DNA of 64,000 bases from an uncultured Spirochaetales bacterium (GTDB lineage: Bacteria; Spirochaetota; Spirochaetia; Sphaerochaetales; Sphaerochaetaceae), in the NCBI GenBank assembly GCA_949285785.1, contig CASEAG010000002.1, positions 1-64,000 on the forward strand, given 5' to 3'. The notes under the pieces are model-generated. The model searched no databases. It saw only the letters and a program-made list of their open reading frames with translations, and was not told the DNA's origin. This document shows positions 39,960-47,208 of this stretch, in pieces. A program made the translations under genes and the position numbers. Position 1 is the stretch's first letter. The number at the start of each line of letters is the position of its first letter.

Positions 39960-41679
39960 GTCGACCATCTCCCGCGCACTCCTCTATCTTGCACGCTACA
40001 AGGTCGAGTTCGTCCTCTCGTTGCTCATGGCACTGGTCTATGTCGTCGCATCACTCTACATACCTCTTGTGGCCGGCGAGGCGATAGACAGTCTTGTGAC
40101 AGGCGGCGTCGACTTCGAAATGCTCTTGTCCTGTCTGATGCGGATATTCGTCACCGCAGTGGTCTGCTTCATTTCGCAGTACGTCCTCTCGCGGCTCAAC
40201 AACCGCATGGCCTACAGGATCTCGCACGACATGCGCAACGATGCTTTCGACAAGATCTCGCGCCTGCCGTTCAGCTATCTGGACAGCCACAGACAGGGCG
40301 ATGTCGTGGCCCGCGTCATCTCCGACGTGGACCAGGTGTCGGATGGCCTTCTGCTGGGTTTCAGCCAGTTCTTCAGCGCAGTCCTGACGATTCTCATGAC
40401 TCTTTACTACCTCTTCTCGCTCGACTACCTGATAGCCCTCGTCGTCATCCTCGTCAGTCCGCTCTCCCTGGTGGTTGCGACCTTCATCGCGAAGAAGACC
40501 CACAGGTATTTCAGGCAGACGGCCGAGAAGCGCTCCCTTCAGACCGACATCACCGACGAGTTCATAACCGACACCGCCGAGGTGCTGTGCTACAATCTCC
40601 AGGGCTCCTGCCAGAAGACCTTCGATGACGTCAACGGGCGGTGGGCTGCTAGCTCGCTCAAGGGTACCTTCTATTCGTCGCTGGTCAATCCCGCCACCCG
40701 CGCCGTGAACAGCATCGTGTACGCAGCCGCCGCGCTGTGCGGCGCCCTTCTTGCCGTGGCGGGGAGACTGAGCGTCGGAGGTCTGGTCAGCGCGCTGAGC
40801 TATGCCAACCAGTACACCAAGCCATTCAACGAGATCACTGGAGTCGTCACCGAGCTGCAGAACGCGCTGGTGTGCGCATCCCGCATCTTCAGCCTCCTGG
40901 ATGAGAAGGAGGTCGTTGACGATGGCGTCAGGACGCTTGCGGACGATGCCCTGTCGGTGAGTTTTAGTGACGTATGCTTCTCATATGTCGAGGGACAGGA
41001 TCTCATCAAGGGCTTCTCGCTTGACATAGACAAGGGACGCCATGTGGCCATCGTCGGCCCCACCGGAGCCGGCAAGAGCACGATAATAAACCTCCTGATG
41101 CGCTACTATGAGACCGATTCTGGACAGATACTCATCGATGGAACGGACATAAGGGACATAAGCCTTGCCAGTCTCCGCCTCTCGTTCGGCAGCGTCTTGC
41201 AGGATTCGTTCATCCTTTCCGCAAGTGTCAGGGACAACATAACCATGGGACGCGATTTCTCCGACGAGCAGGTCATCGATGCCTGCAGAAGAGCGCATGT
41301 GCATGACATCATCATGCGTCTGGAGAAAGGATACGATACCATGCTGGACGATGACGAGGGACTGCTGTCGGCAGGAGAACGTCAGCTCATCTCCATCGCC
41401 AGATGCATGCTGGATCTGCCGAATCTTCTGATTCTCGACGAGGCGACAAGCAGTATCGACACCAGGACCGAAGGCCTGATCCAGTCCTCGTTCAACGAGA
41501 TGACTGCGGGCCGTACGAGCTTCGTCGTCGCGCACAGGCTGTCCACGATACGCAATGCGGACATCATCCTCGTGATGAAGGACGGCGACATCGTCGAGGC
41601 CGGCAGCCATGACGAGCTGCTTGCCAGAGGCGGCTTCTACAGCGAGCTGTATTCAAGCCAGTTCGCCATCGGCTCCTGA
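39952..41679 (+). CDS. Heterodimeric ABC exporter, catalytic half
   Basis: A 575-residue half transporter with six helices and an ATPase with canonical sites: G-P-T-G-A-G-K-S-T, L-S-A-G-E-R-Q-L-I-S-I-A-R and L-L-I-L-D-E-A-T-S-S-I-D, with the H-loop V-A-H-R-L-S-T. It supplies the consensus ATP sites of the dimer. The ATG overlaps the end of the previous gene. A strong terminator follows. Confidence 0.94.
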   Translation: MHKSTISRALLYLARYKVEFVLSLLMALVYVVASLYIPLVAGEAIDSLVTGGVDFEMLLSCLMRIFVTAVVCFISQYVLSRLNNRMAYRISHDMRNDAFDKISRLPFSYLDSHRQGDVVARVISDVDQVSDGLLLGFSQFFSAVLTILMTLYYLFSLDYLIALVVILVSPLSLVVATFIAKKTHRYFRQTAEKRSLQTDITDEFITDTAEVLCYNLQGSCQKTFDDVNGRWAASSLKGTFYSSLVNPATRAVNSIVYAAAALCGALLAVAGRLSVGGLVSALSYANQYTKPFNEITGVVTELQNALVCASRIFSLLDEKEVVDDGVRTLADDALSVSFSDVCFSYVEGQDLIKGFSLDIDKGRHVAIVGPTGAGKSTIINLLMRYYETDSGQILIDGTDIRDISLASLRLSFGSVLQDSFILSASVRDNITMGRDFSDEQVIDACRRAHVHDIIMRLEKGYDTMLDDDEGLLSAGERQLISIARCMLDLPNLLILDEATSSIDTRTEGLIQSSFNEMTAGRTSFVVAHRLSTIRNADIILVMKDGDIVEAGSHDELLARGGFYSELYSSQFAIGS

Positions 41680-41705
41680 TTCGTCAGTACGGCTTCCAAA
41701 TGAAG

Positions 41706-41742
41706 AAGGACATGCCCCATGGAAATGGAACATGTCCTTTTG
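41706..41742 (+). terminator. Terminator of the ABC exporter operon
   Basis: AAGGACATG pairs perfectly with CATGTCCTT (9 bp, 16-nt loop that itself contains CCATGG), followed by TTTG. It is one of the few classical terminators in the window. Confidence 0.8.
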
Positions 41743-41766
41743 TCGTCGAATAGTAAGTGTGGCTTA

Positions 41767-42681
41767 TCAGGTGTTCTGACGGAAGAGACGGTCCAGTGTG
41801 GCCTGGTTGTTTCTCCACTTGTTCTGCGCCTTGACGCGTAGATCGAGAGTGAGCTTCATGCCGGGGAATATCCTCTTTATCTCGCCAAAGCTCTGCTTGC
41901 GGATCGTCCTGATGTTCTCGCCTCCCTTGCCGACGATTATACCCTTCTGGCCTTCGCGTTCGGTGACTATGAACGCCCTGATCCAGACCGATGACGAATC
42001 CTGGTCGTATTCGATGTCGGAGACCTCGACATACACTACATGCGGAAGTTCGTCGCTAAGCAGATTGATCGTCTTCTCTCGTATGATCTCGCTGATGCGG
42101 AACTCCAGGTTCTGGTCGGTATAGCTTTCGCTCGGGTACAGCATCTGTCCATACGGGGCGACCTTGAACAGTTCTATCAGTATCTCGTCGACCCCGTCGT
42201 CCTTGAGACCGCTGGCTGTGAGTATGACGGCCTTTGGGAGCCTTTCCTCCACGTATCGCCGTGCAGTCTCGACCTCCTCCTGCGTGAGGATGTCCGACTT
42301 GTTGATCACGGCGATGACAGGCACCCTGACCCTGGTCAGTATCTCGACTATGGCATCCTCTTCGCTCCTGGCTTCGCGCTTCGCGTCGATCAGATAGAGG
42401 ACCGCGTCGCTGTCGTCAAGGCTCGAGACTGTTATCTCCTGCATCCTCCGGTTGATCTCGCGGCCCCCGAGATGGTAGCCCGGAGTGTCGGTGAAGATGA
42501 GCTGGCCACGCTGGTCTGTGTATATTCCGCGTATCGCGTTGCGGGTGGTCTGGGGTGTGGATGCGGTGATGCTGACCTTCATTTCGCAGATCGTGTTGAC
42601 CAGGGTCGATTTGCCAACGCTGGGCCTTCCGATGAGCGACACCGTCGCGCATCTGACAAGTCTGTCGTCTTCTCTTTCCAT
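41767..42681 (-). CDS. era: GTPase Era
   Basis: A 304-residue GTPase for 30S ribosome assembly. The G domain has G-R-P-S-V-G-K-S-T (G1), D-T-P-G (G3), N-K-S-D (G4) and T-A-S-G (G5, S-A in most); the C-terminal KH domain contains G-K-G-G-E-N-I, which binds the 3' end of 16S rRNA. Length is normal. The start is ATG 42681, 9 nt after TATAAT and with no ribosome site. It is divergent from clpP, with only 24 bases between the two start codons. Confidence 0.96.
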   Translation of the reverse strand: MEREDDRLVRCATVSLIGRPSVGKSTLVNTICEMKVSITASTPQTTRNAIRGIYTDQRGQLIFTDTPGYHLGGREINRRMQEITVSSLDDSDAVLYLIDAKREARSEEDAIVEILTRVRVPVIAVINKSDILTQEEVETARRYVEERLPKAVILTASGLKDDGVDEILIELFKVAPYGQMLYPSESYTDQNLEFRISEIIREKTINLLSDELPHVVYVEVSDIEYDQDSSSVWIRAFIVTEREGQKGIIVGKGGENIRTIRKQSFGEIKRIFPGMKLTLDLRVKAQNKWRNNQATLDRLFRQNT

Positions 42682-42690
42682 GGGTTTCCA

Positions 42691-42698
42691 ATTATACT
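42691..42698. promoter_or_regulatory. Overlapping divergent -10 boxes of era and clpP
   Basis: The eight bases ATTATACT read TATACT on plus (42693-42698, 7 nt before the clpP ATG) and TATAAT on minus (42691-42696, 9 nt before the era ATG). The two -10 boxes share four base pairs. Confidence 0.65.
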
Positions 42699-42705
42699 CG
42701 CTTAC

Positions 42706-43281
42706 ATGAGTGAAGAAAAGAAGAACGCAGAGCAGCCGAGCCCTGCTCTTGGCGAGAAGCTGATGAAGACGCGCTCCATCATGCTCACCGGAGAGATCAC
42801 GAAGGAGAGCGCGGACCAGGTGATCAGGAATCTCCTGGTGATGGACAGCGAGAGCAGCGATCCGATAACCATATACATCAACAGCCCTGGTGGCGACGTG
42901 GACGGCGGATTCGCCATCTACGACATGATCCGCTTCGTCTCATCTCCTGTCAGGACGGTCGGAATCGGACTGGTCGCATCTGCAGCTGTCATAGTCCTGC
43001 TGGCTGCACAGAAGGAGAACCGTTACGGATTCACCAACTCGACATACCTGATCCATCAGCCGATGACCGAGATGCGGGGTGTCGCTGCGGACATCGAGAT
43101 ACATGCGCAGAACATGGAGCATTGTCGCCAGATGACCGACAGCATAATAGCCGAGGCCTGTGGCAGGAGTCTTGAAGAGGTCCACAGGGACACCGAACGC
43201 GACCACTGGATCTACAGCCAGGGAGCCGTCGAATACGGCCTGATCAGCCGTGTGATAACCCGCAAGGACGAGCTTAAATAG
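42706..43281 (+). CDS. clpP: ATP-dependent Clp protease proteolytic subunit
   Basis: A 191-residue ClpP. The catalytic triad is Ser in G-L-V-A-S-A-A (family G-x-A-A-S-M-A/G), His in Y-L-I-H-Q-P and Asp in E-R-D-H-W-I; I-N-S-P-G-G-D-V lies before. ClpP forms the protease chamber with ClpX or ClpA, none of which is encoded here. It is a single-copy-like gene apart from clpX, so it could be a second ClpP paralogue; the A-S-A-A variant around Ser and V-I-V-L-L after it are unusual. ATG 42706 lies 7 nt after TATACT. A poly-basic K-R/K-D-E-L-K tail ends it. Confidence 0.88.
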   Translation: MSEEKKNAEQPSPALGEKLMKTRSIMLTGEITKESADQVIRNLLVMDSESSDPITIYINSPGGDVDGGFAIYDMIRFVSSPVRTVGIGLVASAAVIVLLAAQKENRYGFTNSTYLIHQPMTEMRGVAADIEIHAQNMEHCRQMTDSIIAEACGRSLEEVHRDTERDHWIYSQGAVEYGLISRVITRKDELK

Positions 43282-43337
43282 GCTCTTTTAGCAGAAAAAC
43301 CACATTCCTTTGTATATGGAGATGAGGAGGCGCTCAC

Positions 43338-44309
43338 GTGAAACCCATCTCCATTGTCTTTCTCTATGCAGTGCTCGCACTGTGCTCCTGCACCAATGAT
43401 GTGCCTGAGGCATCGAGCGGCCTGTCGATTGCCACATTCAATGCCCAGACACTCTTCGACGATGTCGATGATGGTGACGAGTTCTCGCCGTTCCGCCGTC
43501 ATGAAGGCTGGAGCCGGAGCCGATACGAAGCCAGGCTGGCCAGACTGAGGGACCTGGTCAAATCGGATCTCGAGGTCGATATCCTCTTTCTCCAGGAGGT
43601 GGAGAGCACGAAGGTCCTTGAGGATCTCCTGGATGACACCATGAGGCGTCGTGGCTATGTTTATTATGCAATAGCCGATATTGATAATCCTATCTCGGTA
43701 GGATTTATCAGTAAGTACAAGCCCATATCGGTTACACTACACCGCATAGAGGAGCAGAGAATCGTCATGAGGGCAGAGTTCCAGGTCAGTGGAAGACAGC
43801 TGGTGGTCTATGTGCTGCATGCGAAGAGCAACCTCGGGGATGCGGATGAGAACCGCATGCTCCGCAAGGAATACGCCTCGCTTGTGAACAGCATGGCCAG
43901 AGGAGACAGGGGCGCTCCTGTCATCGTCCTTGGCGACTTCAACAGCGAACCGGTCACGGATGCCTCCGACATGCTGACCATGGCCGGAGTCATGTCGGGC
44001 CCCCAGATAGCAGGGATGTCCTCGATACCCGTCTCATCGTCACGCGAGGGACTTGACCAGTACATGTTCTATGATGCGATGCTCGATCCGGTACACCCTG
44101 CCGGAGCCGACGGCACGTACTTCCATGAGGGCACGTTCTACGATTATGACCGGATACTCATGAACGACGCCGCACTGGAGGCCTTTCCTGATGCGAACCT
44201 CAGGATCGTGAGTGCACAGGCCCAGAACGGAATCTATCCTCATCGTTACGACATGGAGGAGGACAGCGGTCTGTCGGACCATTTCCCAGTGAAGTTGACT
44301 CTGATGTGA
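43338..44309 (+). CDS. Endonuclease/exonuclease/phosphatase family lipoprotein
   Basis: A 323-residue protein of the DNase I-like superfamily: S-I-A-T-F-N-A-Q-T-L-F near the start, F-L-Q-E-V-E, V-V-L-G-D-F-N-S-E-P and S-D-H-F-P-V at the end provide the metal and catalytic residues. A lipoprotein signal (hydrophobic core ending L-C-S-C, lipidated Cys near 18) places it outside the cytoplasm, where it may degrade DNA or phosphoesters for nutrition. The start is GTG 43338 with GAGGAGG 7-8 nt upstream. The glycosylase gene begins 10 bases after it. Confidence 0.85.
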   Translation: MKPISIVFLYAVLALCSCTNDVPEASSGLSIATFNAQTLFDDVDDGDEFSPFRRHEGWSRSRYEARLARLRDLVKSDLEVDILFLQEVESTKVLEDLLDDTMRRRGYVYYAIADIDNPISVGFISKYKPISVTLHRIEEQRIVMRAEFQVSGRQLVVYVLHAKSNLGDADENRMLRKEYASLVNSMARGDRGAPVIVLGDFNSEPVTDASDMLTMAGVMSGPQIAGMSSIPVSSSREGLDQYMFYDAMLDPVHPAGADGTYFHEGTFYDYDRILMNDAALEAFPDANLRIVSAQAQNGIYPHRYDMEEDSGLSDHFPVKLTLM

Positions 44310-44319
44310 CGATGAGTGG

Positions 44320-45072
44320 ATGATATCCGGCATGGAAGAGCTCAGGGAGATACTCACAGGCGGACAGAGCTTCAGCTGGACGGACGAGGGCGACTGCTTC
44401 TCCGCAACGCTGAACGAGAAGGTGTACAGGGTCAGGAGTGCAGAGGACTTCGAGGACGATTCCTTTCTGCACGAATACTTCGACCTCGACTACGACTACG
44501 ACAAGGCCCGCCGCGAGATTGCAGCGAAGGACGATGTGCTTGCAGGTGCCGTGAATGCCTTCCCGACACTGCGCATCCTGCGCCAGGATCCGTGGATCGC
44601 ACTCATCAGCTTCATACTGAGCCAGAACAACAACATCAAGAGGATCACGGGCCTGTACGGCAAGCTTTGCAGGGCATATGGACACGAGGTGGAGAAGGGC
44701 TACTGGTCCTTCCCGACGCCGCAGGAGCTTTCGCGCACGAGCATGGCGGAGCTCAGGGAGCTGAAGGTCGGCTTCCGTGACAGCTACATAATGGATGCGA
44801 TCGACAAGGCGGATATCCTGACGGAGATCCCGGCTCTCGACTATCATGATGCCGAGTCGAGACTGATGAGCATAAGAGGCATCGGGAAGAAGGTCGCCAA
44901 CTGCGTCCTGCTGTTCGGCTTCCATCGCATGGACGCCTTCCCGATAGACGTGTGGATACGCAAGATCCTGGACAGATACTATCCGGGCAAAGGTGTGGAA
45001 TACTTCGATCCGTACAGGGCGCTGTGCCAGCAGTACCTGTTCAGCTATGCGAGGTTCCTGGACCTGGAGTAG
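44320..45072 (+). CDS. OGG1-type 8-oxoguanine DNA glycosylase
   Basis: A 250-residue helix-hairpin-helix glycosylase. The OGG fold is shown by F-I-L-S-Q-N-N-N-I-K-R-I near residue 100 and the active site G-I-G-K-K-V-A-N-C-V-L-L-F-G (catalytic Lys) with F-P-I-D-V-W-I (Asp). It removes 8-oxoguanine from DNA and may nick by lyase action. The start is ambiguous between ATG 44320 and ATG 44332, since neither has a strong ribosome site; coupling to the preceding lipoprotein gene is likely. The 3' end lies 1 base from the convergent rex gene. Confidence 0.88.
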   Translation: MISGMEELREILTGGQSFSWTDEGDCFSATLNEKVYRVRSAEDFEDDSFLHEYFDLDYDYDKARREIAAKDDVLAGAVNAFPTLRILRQDPWIALISFILSQNNNIKRITGLYGKLCRAYGHEVEKGYWSFPTPQELSRTSMAELRELKVGFRDSYIMDAIDKADILTEIPALDYHDAESRLMSIRGIGKKVANCVLLFGFHRMDAFPIDVWIRKILDRYYPGKGVEYFDPYRALCQQYLFSYARFLDLE

Positions 45073-45073
45073 T

Positions 45074-45706
45074 TCACTCCTTGGGGAACTTCAGCTCGTA
45101 GAATATCTGCTCGAGCTCGAGACCGATGTTTATGTTGTGCACCACCGGCATGATGCCGTCGCGCGTCCTGACGGGCTTGAGCGTGACCGGGGAGAAGTTC
45201 ATCACCCCTGTGATGCCTGCCGCCAGAAGATCGGAGTACGTGTCCGTCGCGGCGGACTCGGGGACGGTTATGATCGCGACGTCGACCTTGAGCGCCCCGA
45301 TCACCTCCTCGAGCCTCGACATGGGATACACCGGAATCGGCTGTGACGGGTCGGAGTACACAAGCGGATCGTTGTCGAAGCCGGCGACGATCCTTATGCC
45401 GTCGCTCTCGAAGCCGGAGTAGTGCATGAGTGCCTTGCCGATTCTTCCACAGCCCACGACTATGACATGCTGCTCGTCACCCTTGCCGAGGATCGAGCCG
45501 ATGCGCTCGATCAGGTCGGTTATCTCGTATCCCCCGCGCTTCTGCCCGTGGATCTCCAGCTGGGAGAAGTCCTTGCGCACGACGGCCGCGCTGACGCCTG
45601 CGGCGTCCGCAAGATTATGTGCGAAGACCTTCTCAAGACCTATGGTGCGCAGACGGTTGAGCGCCCTGTAGTATCGTGTAACTCTGATCAGCATGTCGTT
45701 GTTCAT
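45074..45706 (-). CDS. rex: Redox-sensing transcriptional repressor Rex
   Basis: A 210-residue Rex: an N-terminal winged helix (R-V-T-R-Y-Y-R-A-L, then S-A-A-V-V-R-K-D-F-S-Q-L as recognition helix) and a Rossmann domain with V-V-G-C-G-R-I-G-K-A-L. Rex releases DNA when NADH is high, relieving fermentation genes. GGAGAG lies 7 nt before the ATG. It is divergent from the hydrogenase operon that consumes NADH to make H2, a strong hint that it controls that operon. TTGACA (minus, about 45757-45762) is a good -35 for its own promoter. Confidence 0.95.
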   Translation of the reverse strand: MNNDMLIRVTRYYRALNRLRTIGLEKVFAHNLADAAGVSAAVVRKDFSQLEIHGQKRGGYEITDLIERIGSILGKGDEQHVIVVGCGRIGKALMHYSGFESDGIRIVAGFDNDPLVYSDPSQPIPVYPMSRLEEVIGALKVDVAIITVPESAATDTYSDLLAAGITGVMNFSPVTLKPVRTRDGIMPVVHNINIGLELEQIFYELKFPKE

Positions 45707-45881
45707 GTCATCTCTCCGGATTTATGTGAACCATGTAACATTTTCATGCATCATATGTCAATAAACACATGCCAGATTTGGCGAAATGTGCCTTTAATTA
45801 TATTATCCTGCGCACCCGATTTACATTTCCCCTGGAAATTCCGTACTATTGAACCTATCTGAAAACAAGTAGGAGGAGTCA
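45707..45881. promoter_or_regulatory. rex-hydrogenase divergent control region
   Basis: A 175-base AT-rich gap. The hydrogenase promoter is TTTACA (45820-45825), 18 nt, TACTAT (45844-45849), with AGGAGG before hydC. I could not find a clear Rex operator (TTGTGA or TTGTTA palindrome); TTATGTGAACCATGTAACA at 45724-45742 is at best a poor match. Confidence 0.5.
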
Positions 45882-46346
45882 ATGTCTCAGAATATCTTTT
45901 CTGACGATCTGCTCGAATTCATCGACGAGTGGAAGGACAAGCCGGGAAACCTGATCATGGTCCTTCACCGCGTGCAGTCGGAGGTCGGCTACATCTCCCG
46001 CGAAGCGGCGGACGAGGTGTCCCGTCTCCTGGACGTGCCGCTGTCGACGATATGGGGCGTCGTCACGTTCTATCATTTCTTCAAGCTTACCAAACCCGGC
46101 AAATACAATATCCAGGTCTGTCTCGGCACGGCCTGCTATCTTAAGGGGGGCGACATCATCGTCGAGGAGCTGGAGAAGCTCAAGGGGCTCAAGGTCGACA
46201 GTCTGACCGAGGACGGCCTCTTCTCCCTCCAGGCGGTACGCTGCGTCGGCTGCTGCGGACTGGCTCCGGTCATGACGATCGGCGGCGAGGTCTTCGGCAA
46301 GGTTTCCAAGGACCAGATCCCGGGCATCCTCGACAAGTTCAGCTGA
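45882..46346 (+). CDS. hydC: NADH-dependent [FeFe] hydrogenase, NuoE-like subunit
   Basis: A 154-residue thioredoxin-fold [2Fe-2S] subunit. Four cysteines are in C-L-G-T-A-C and C-V-G-C-C-G-L-A-P, as in NuoE and the gamma subunit HydC. It passes electrons between the flavin subunit and others in the bifurcating hydrogenase. GTAGGAGG stands 8-9 nt before the ATG. First gene of a five-gene operon; the next ATG overlaps its stop. Confidence 0.92.
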   Translation: MSQNIFSDDLLEFIDEWKDKPGNLIMVLHRVQSEVGYISREAADEVSRLLDVPLSTIWGVVTFYHFFKLTKPGKYNIQVCLGTACYLKGGDIIVEELEKLKGLKVDSLTEDGLFSLQAVRCVGCCGLAPVMTIGGEVFGKVSKDQIPGILDKFS

Positions 46347-46822
46347 TGGATGCGCTGGATTTCCTCTTCGAGGCGGTCAAGAACAGCCTCGAGGCCGGAG
46401 CCACACAGGTGGAGCTGGCCGTGGAGAGGTCCCATGGCACGGTGCACGTCACCTGTACGGATGACGGTGCATGGAGTGCGGATGGAGACGTCTTCGCCAG
46501 AGGATATTCGACCAAGGGAGAGGGCAGAGGAGAGGCCCTGCATCTGCTCAGGCAGCTGGACGGCGATGCCGGACTTGAGAGGTACGCAGATCACAGCGTG
46601 CTCTCGTACAGCTTTCCTGAAGACATGATGAGCGAGGCTTCGCAGGTCTATCCCTTCCTCTTCTCCATGTGCCGCAGCAGAGGCGTACGCCTCGTGCTGA
46701 AGAGTGAGGGAATGGTGCTTACCGACCAGGACATGGCCTCCAGATTCGGAGACCTGGAGACGGCGGAGGGCATCATGGGCATGAAGAGGTTCATCGCCTC
46801 TTCAATCGATAACGAGAAATAG
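46346..46822 (+). CDS. GHKL-type ATPase domain protein in the hydrogenase operon
   Basis: A 158-residue protein with a Bergerat-type ATP-binding fold but no histidine kinase dimerisation domain. The N box is F-E-A-V-K-N-S-L-E-A-G-A and the G2 box is R-G-Y-S-T-K-G-E-G-R-G-E-A-L; the G1 box seems altered (T-D-D-G-A-W-S-A-D-G). The C-terminal 50 residues (R-L-V-L-K-S-E-G-M-V-L then M-A-S-R-F-G-D) are not recognised. Similar stand-alone ATPases sit in hydrogenase operons of fermentative bacteria, with unknown purpose; assembly or anti-sigma-like regulation are candidates. It overlaps the hydC stop (TGATG). Confidence 0.75.
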   Translation: MDALDFLFEAVKNSLEAGATQVELAVERSHGTVHVTCTDDGAWSADGDVFARGYSTKGEGRGEALHLLRQLDGDAGLERYADHSVLSYSFPEDMMSEASQVYPFLFSMCRSRGVRLVLKSEGMVLTDQDMASRFGDLETAEGIMGMKRFIASSIDNEK

Positions 46823-46832
46823 GAGTCAAGAT

Positions 46833-47207
46833 ATGGCAAAACTGTCATTGGAGGAACTGAGAGCCTTGCGCGCCAGGGAGAGCGTCAGACTTGAGAAGCG
46901 CGACATCCATGGCAAGCAGGTGCATGTCGTGGTCGGCATGGGCACCTGCGGCATCCAGGCTGGAGCCAAGGTCACTCTCAACAGCATCGTCGACGAGATC
47001 GAGGCGAAGGGCCTCAAGGACGTCATCGTCACGCAGGCCGGCTGTCAGGGCAGATGCGACATGGAGCCGGTGGTGGAGGTCTACAGCCCGCAGCTGGGGG
47101 CGGTCGCCTACGGCAAGGTGGACGCGAAGGTCGCCAAGCGCATAGTCGATGAGCACATCATCGCCGGCAAGGTCATCGAGGACCACCGCATAAAGTTGGA
47201 GGGTTGA
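46833..47207 (+). CDS. (2Fe-2S) ferredoxin domain protein
   Basis: A 124-residue thioredoxin-like ferredoxin. G-M-G-T-C-G-I-Q-A-G-A and A-G-C-Q-G-R-C-D-M-E-P give three Cys, the fourth ligand being unclear (no other Cys is present in the sequence), so the cluster may be incomplete. Related domains are the N-termini of HydB and NuoF-like proteins. AGGAGT lies 6-7 nt before the ATG, and HydB starts 1 base after its stop. It probably shuttles electrons to the HydABC complex or is an extra subunit (HydD-like). Confidence 0.8.
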   Translation: MAKLSLEELRALRARESVRLEKRDIHGKQVHVVVGMGTCGIQAGAKVTLNSIVDEIEAKGLKDVIVTQAGCQGRCDMEPVVEVYSPQLGAVAYGKVDAKVAKRIVDEHIIAGKVIEDHRIKLEG

Positions 47208-47208
47208 G

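Noticed and set aside
45707-45881. Rex operator
   Set aside because: No TTGTGA/TCACAA or TTGTTA/TAACAA palindrome; nearby AT-rich words are too loose to call.
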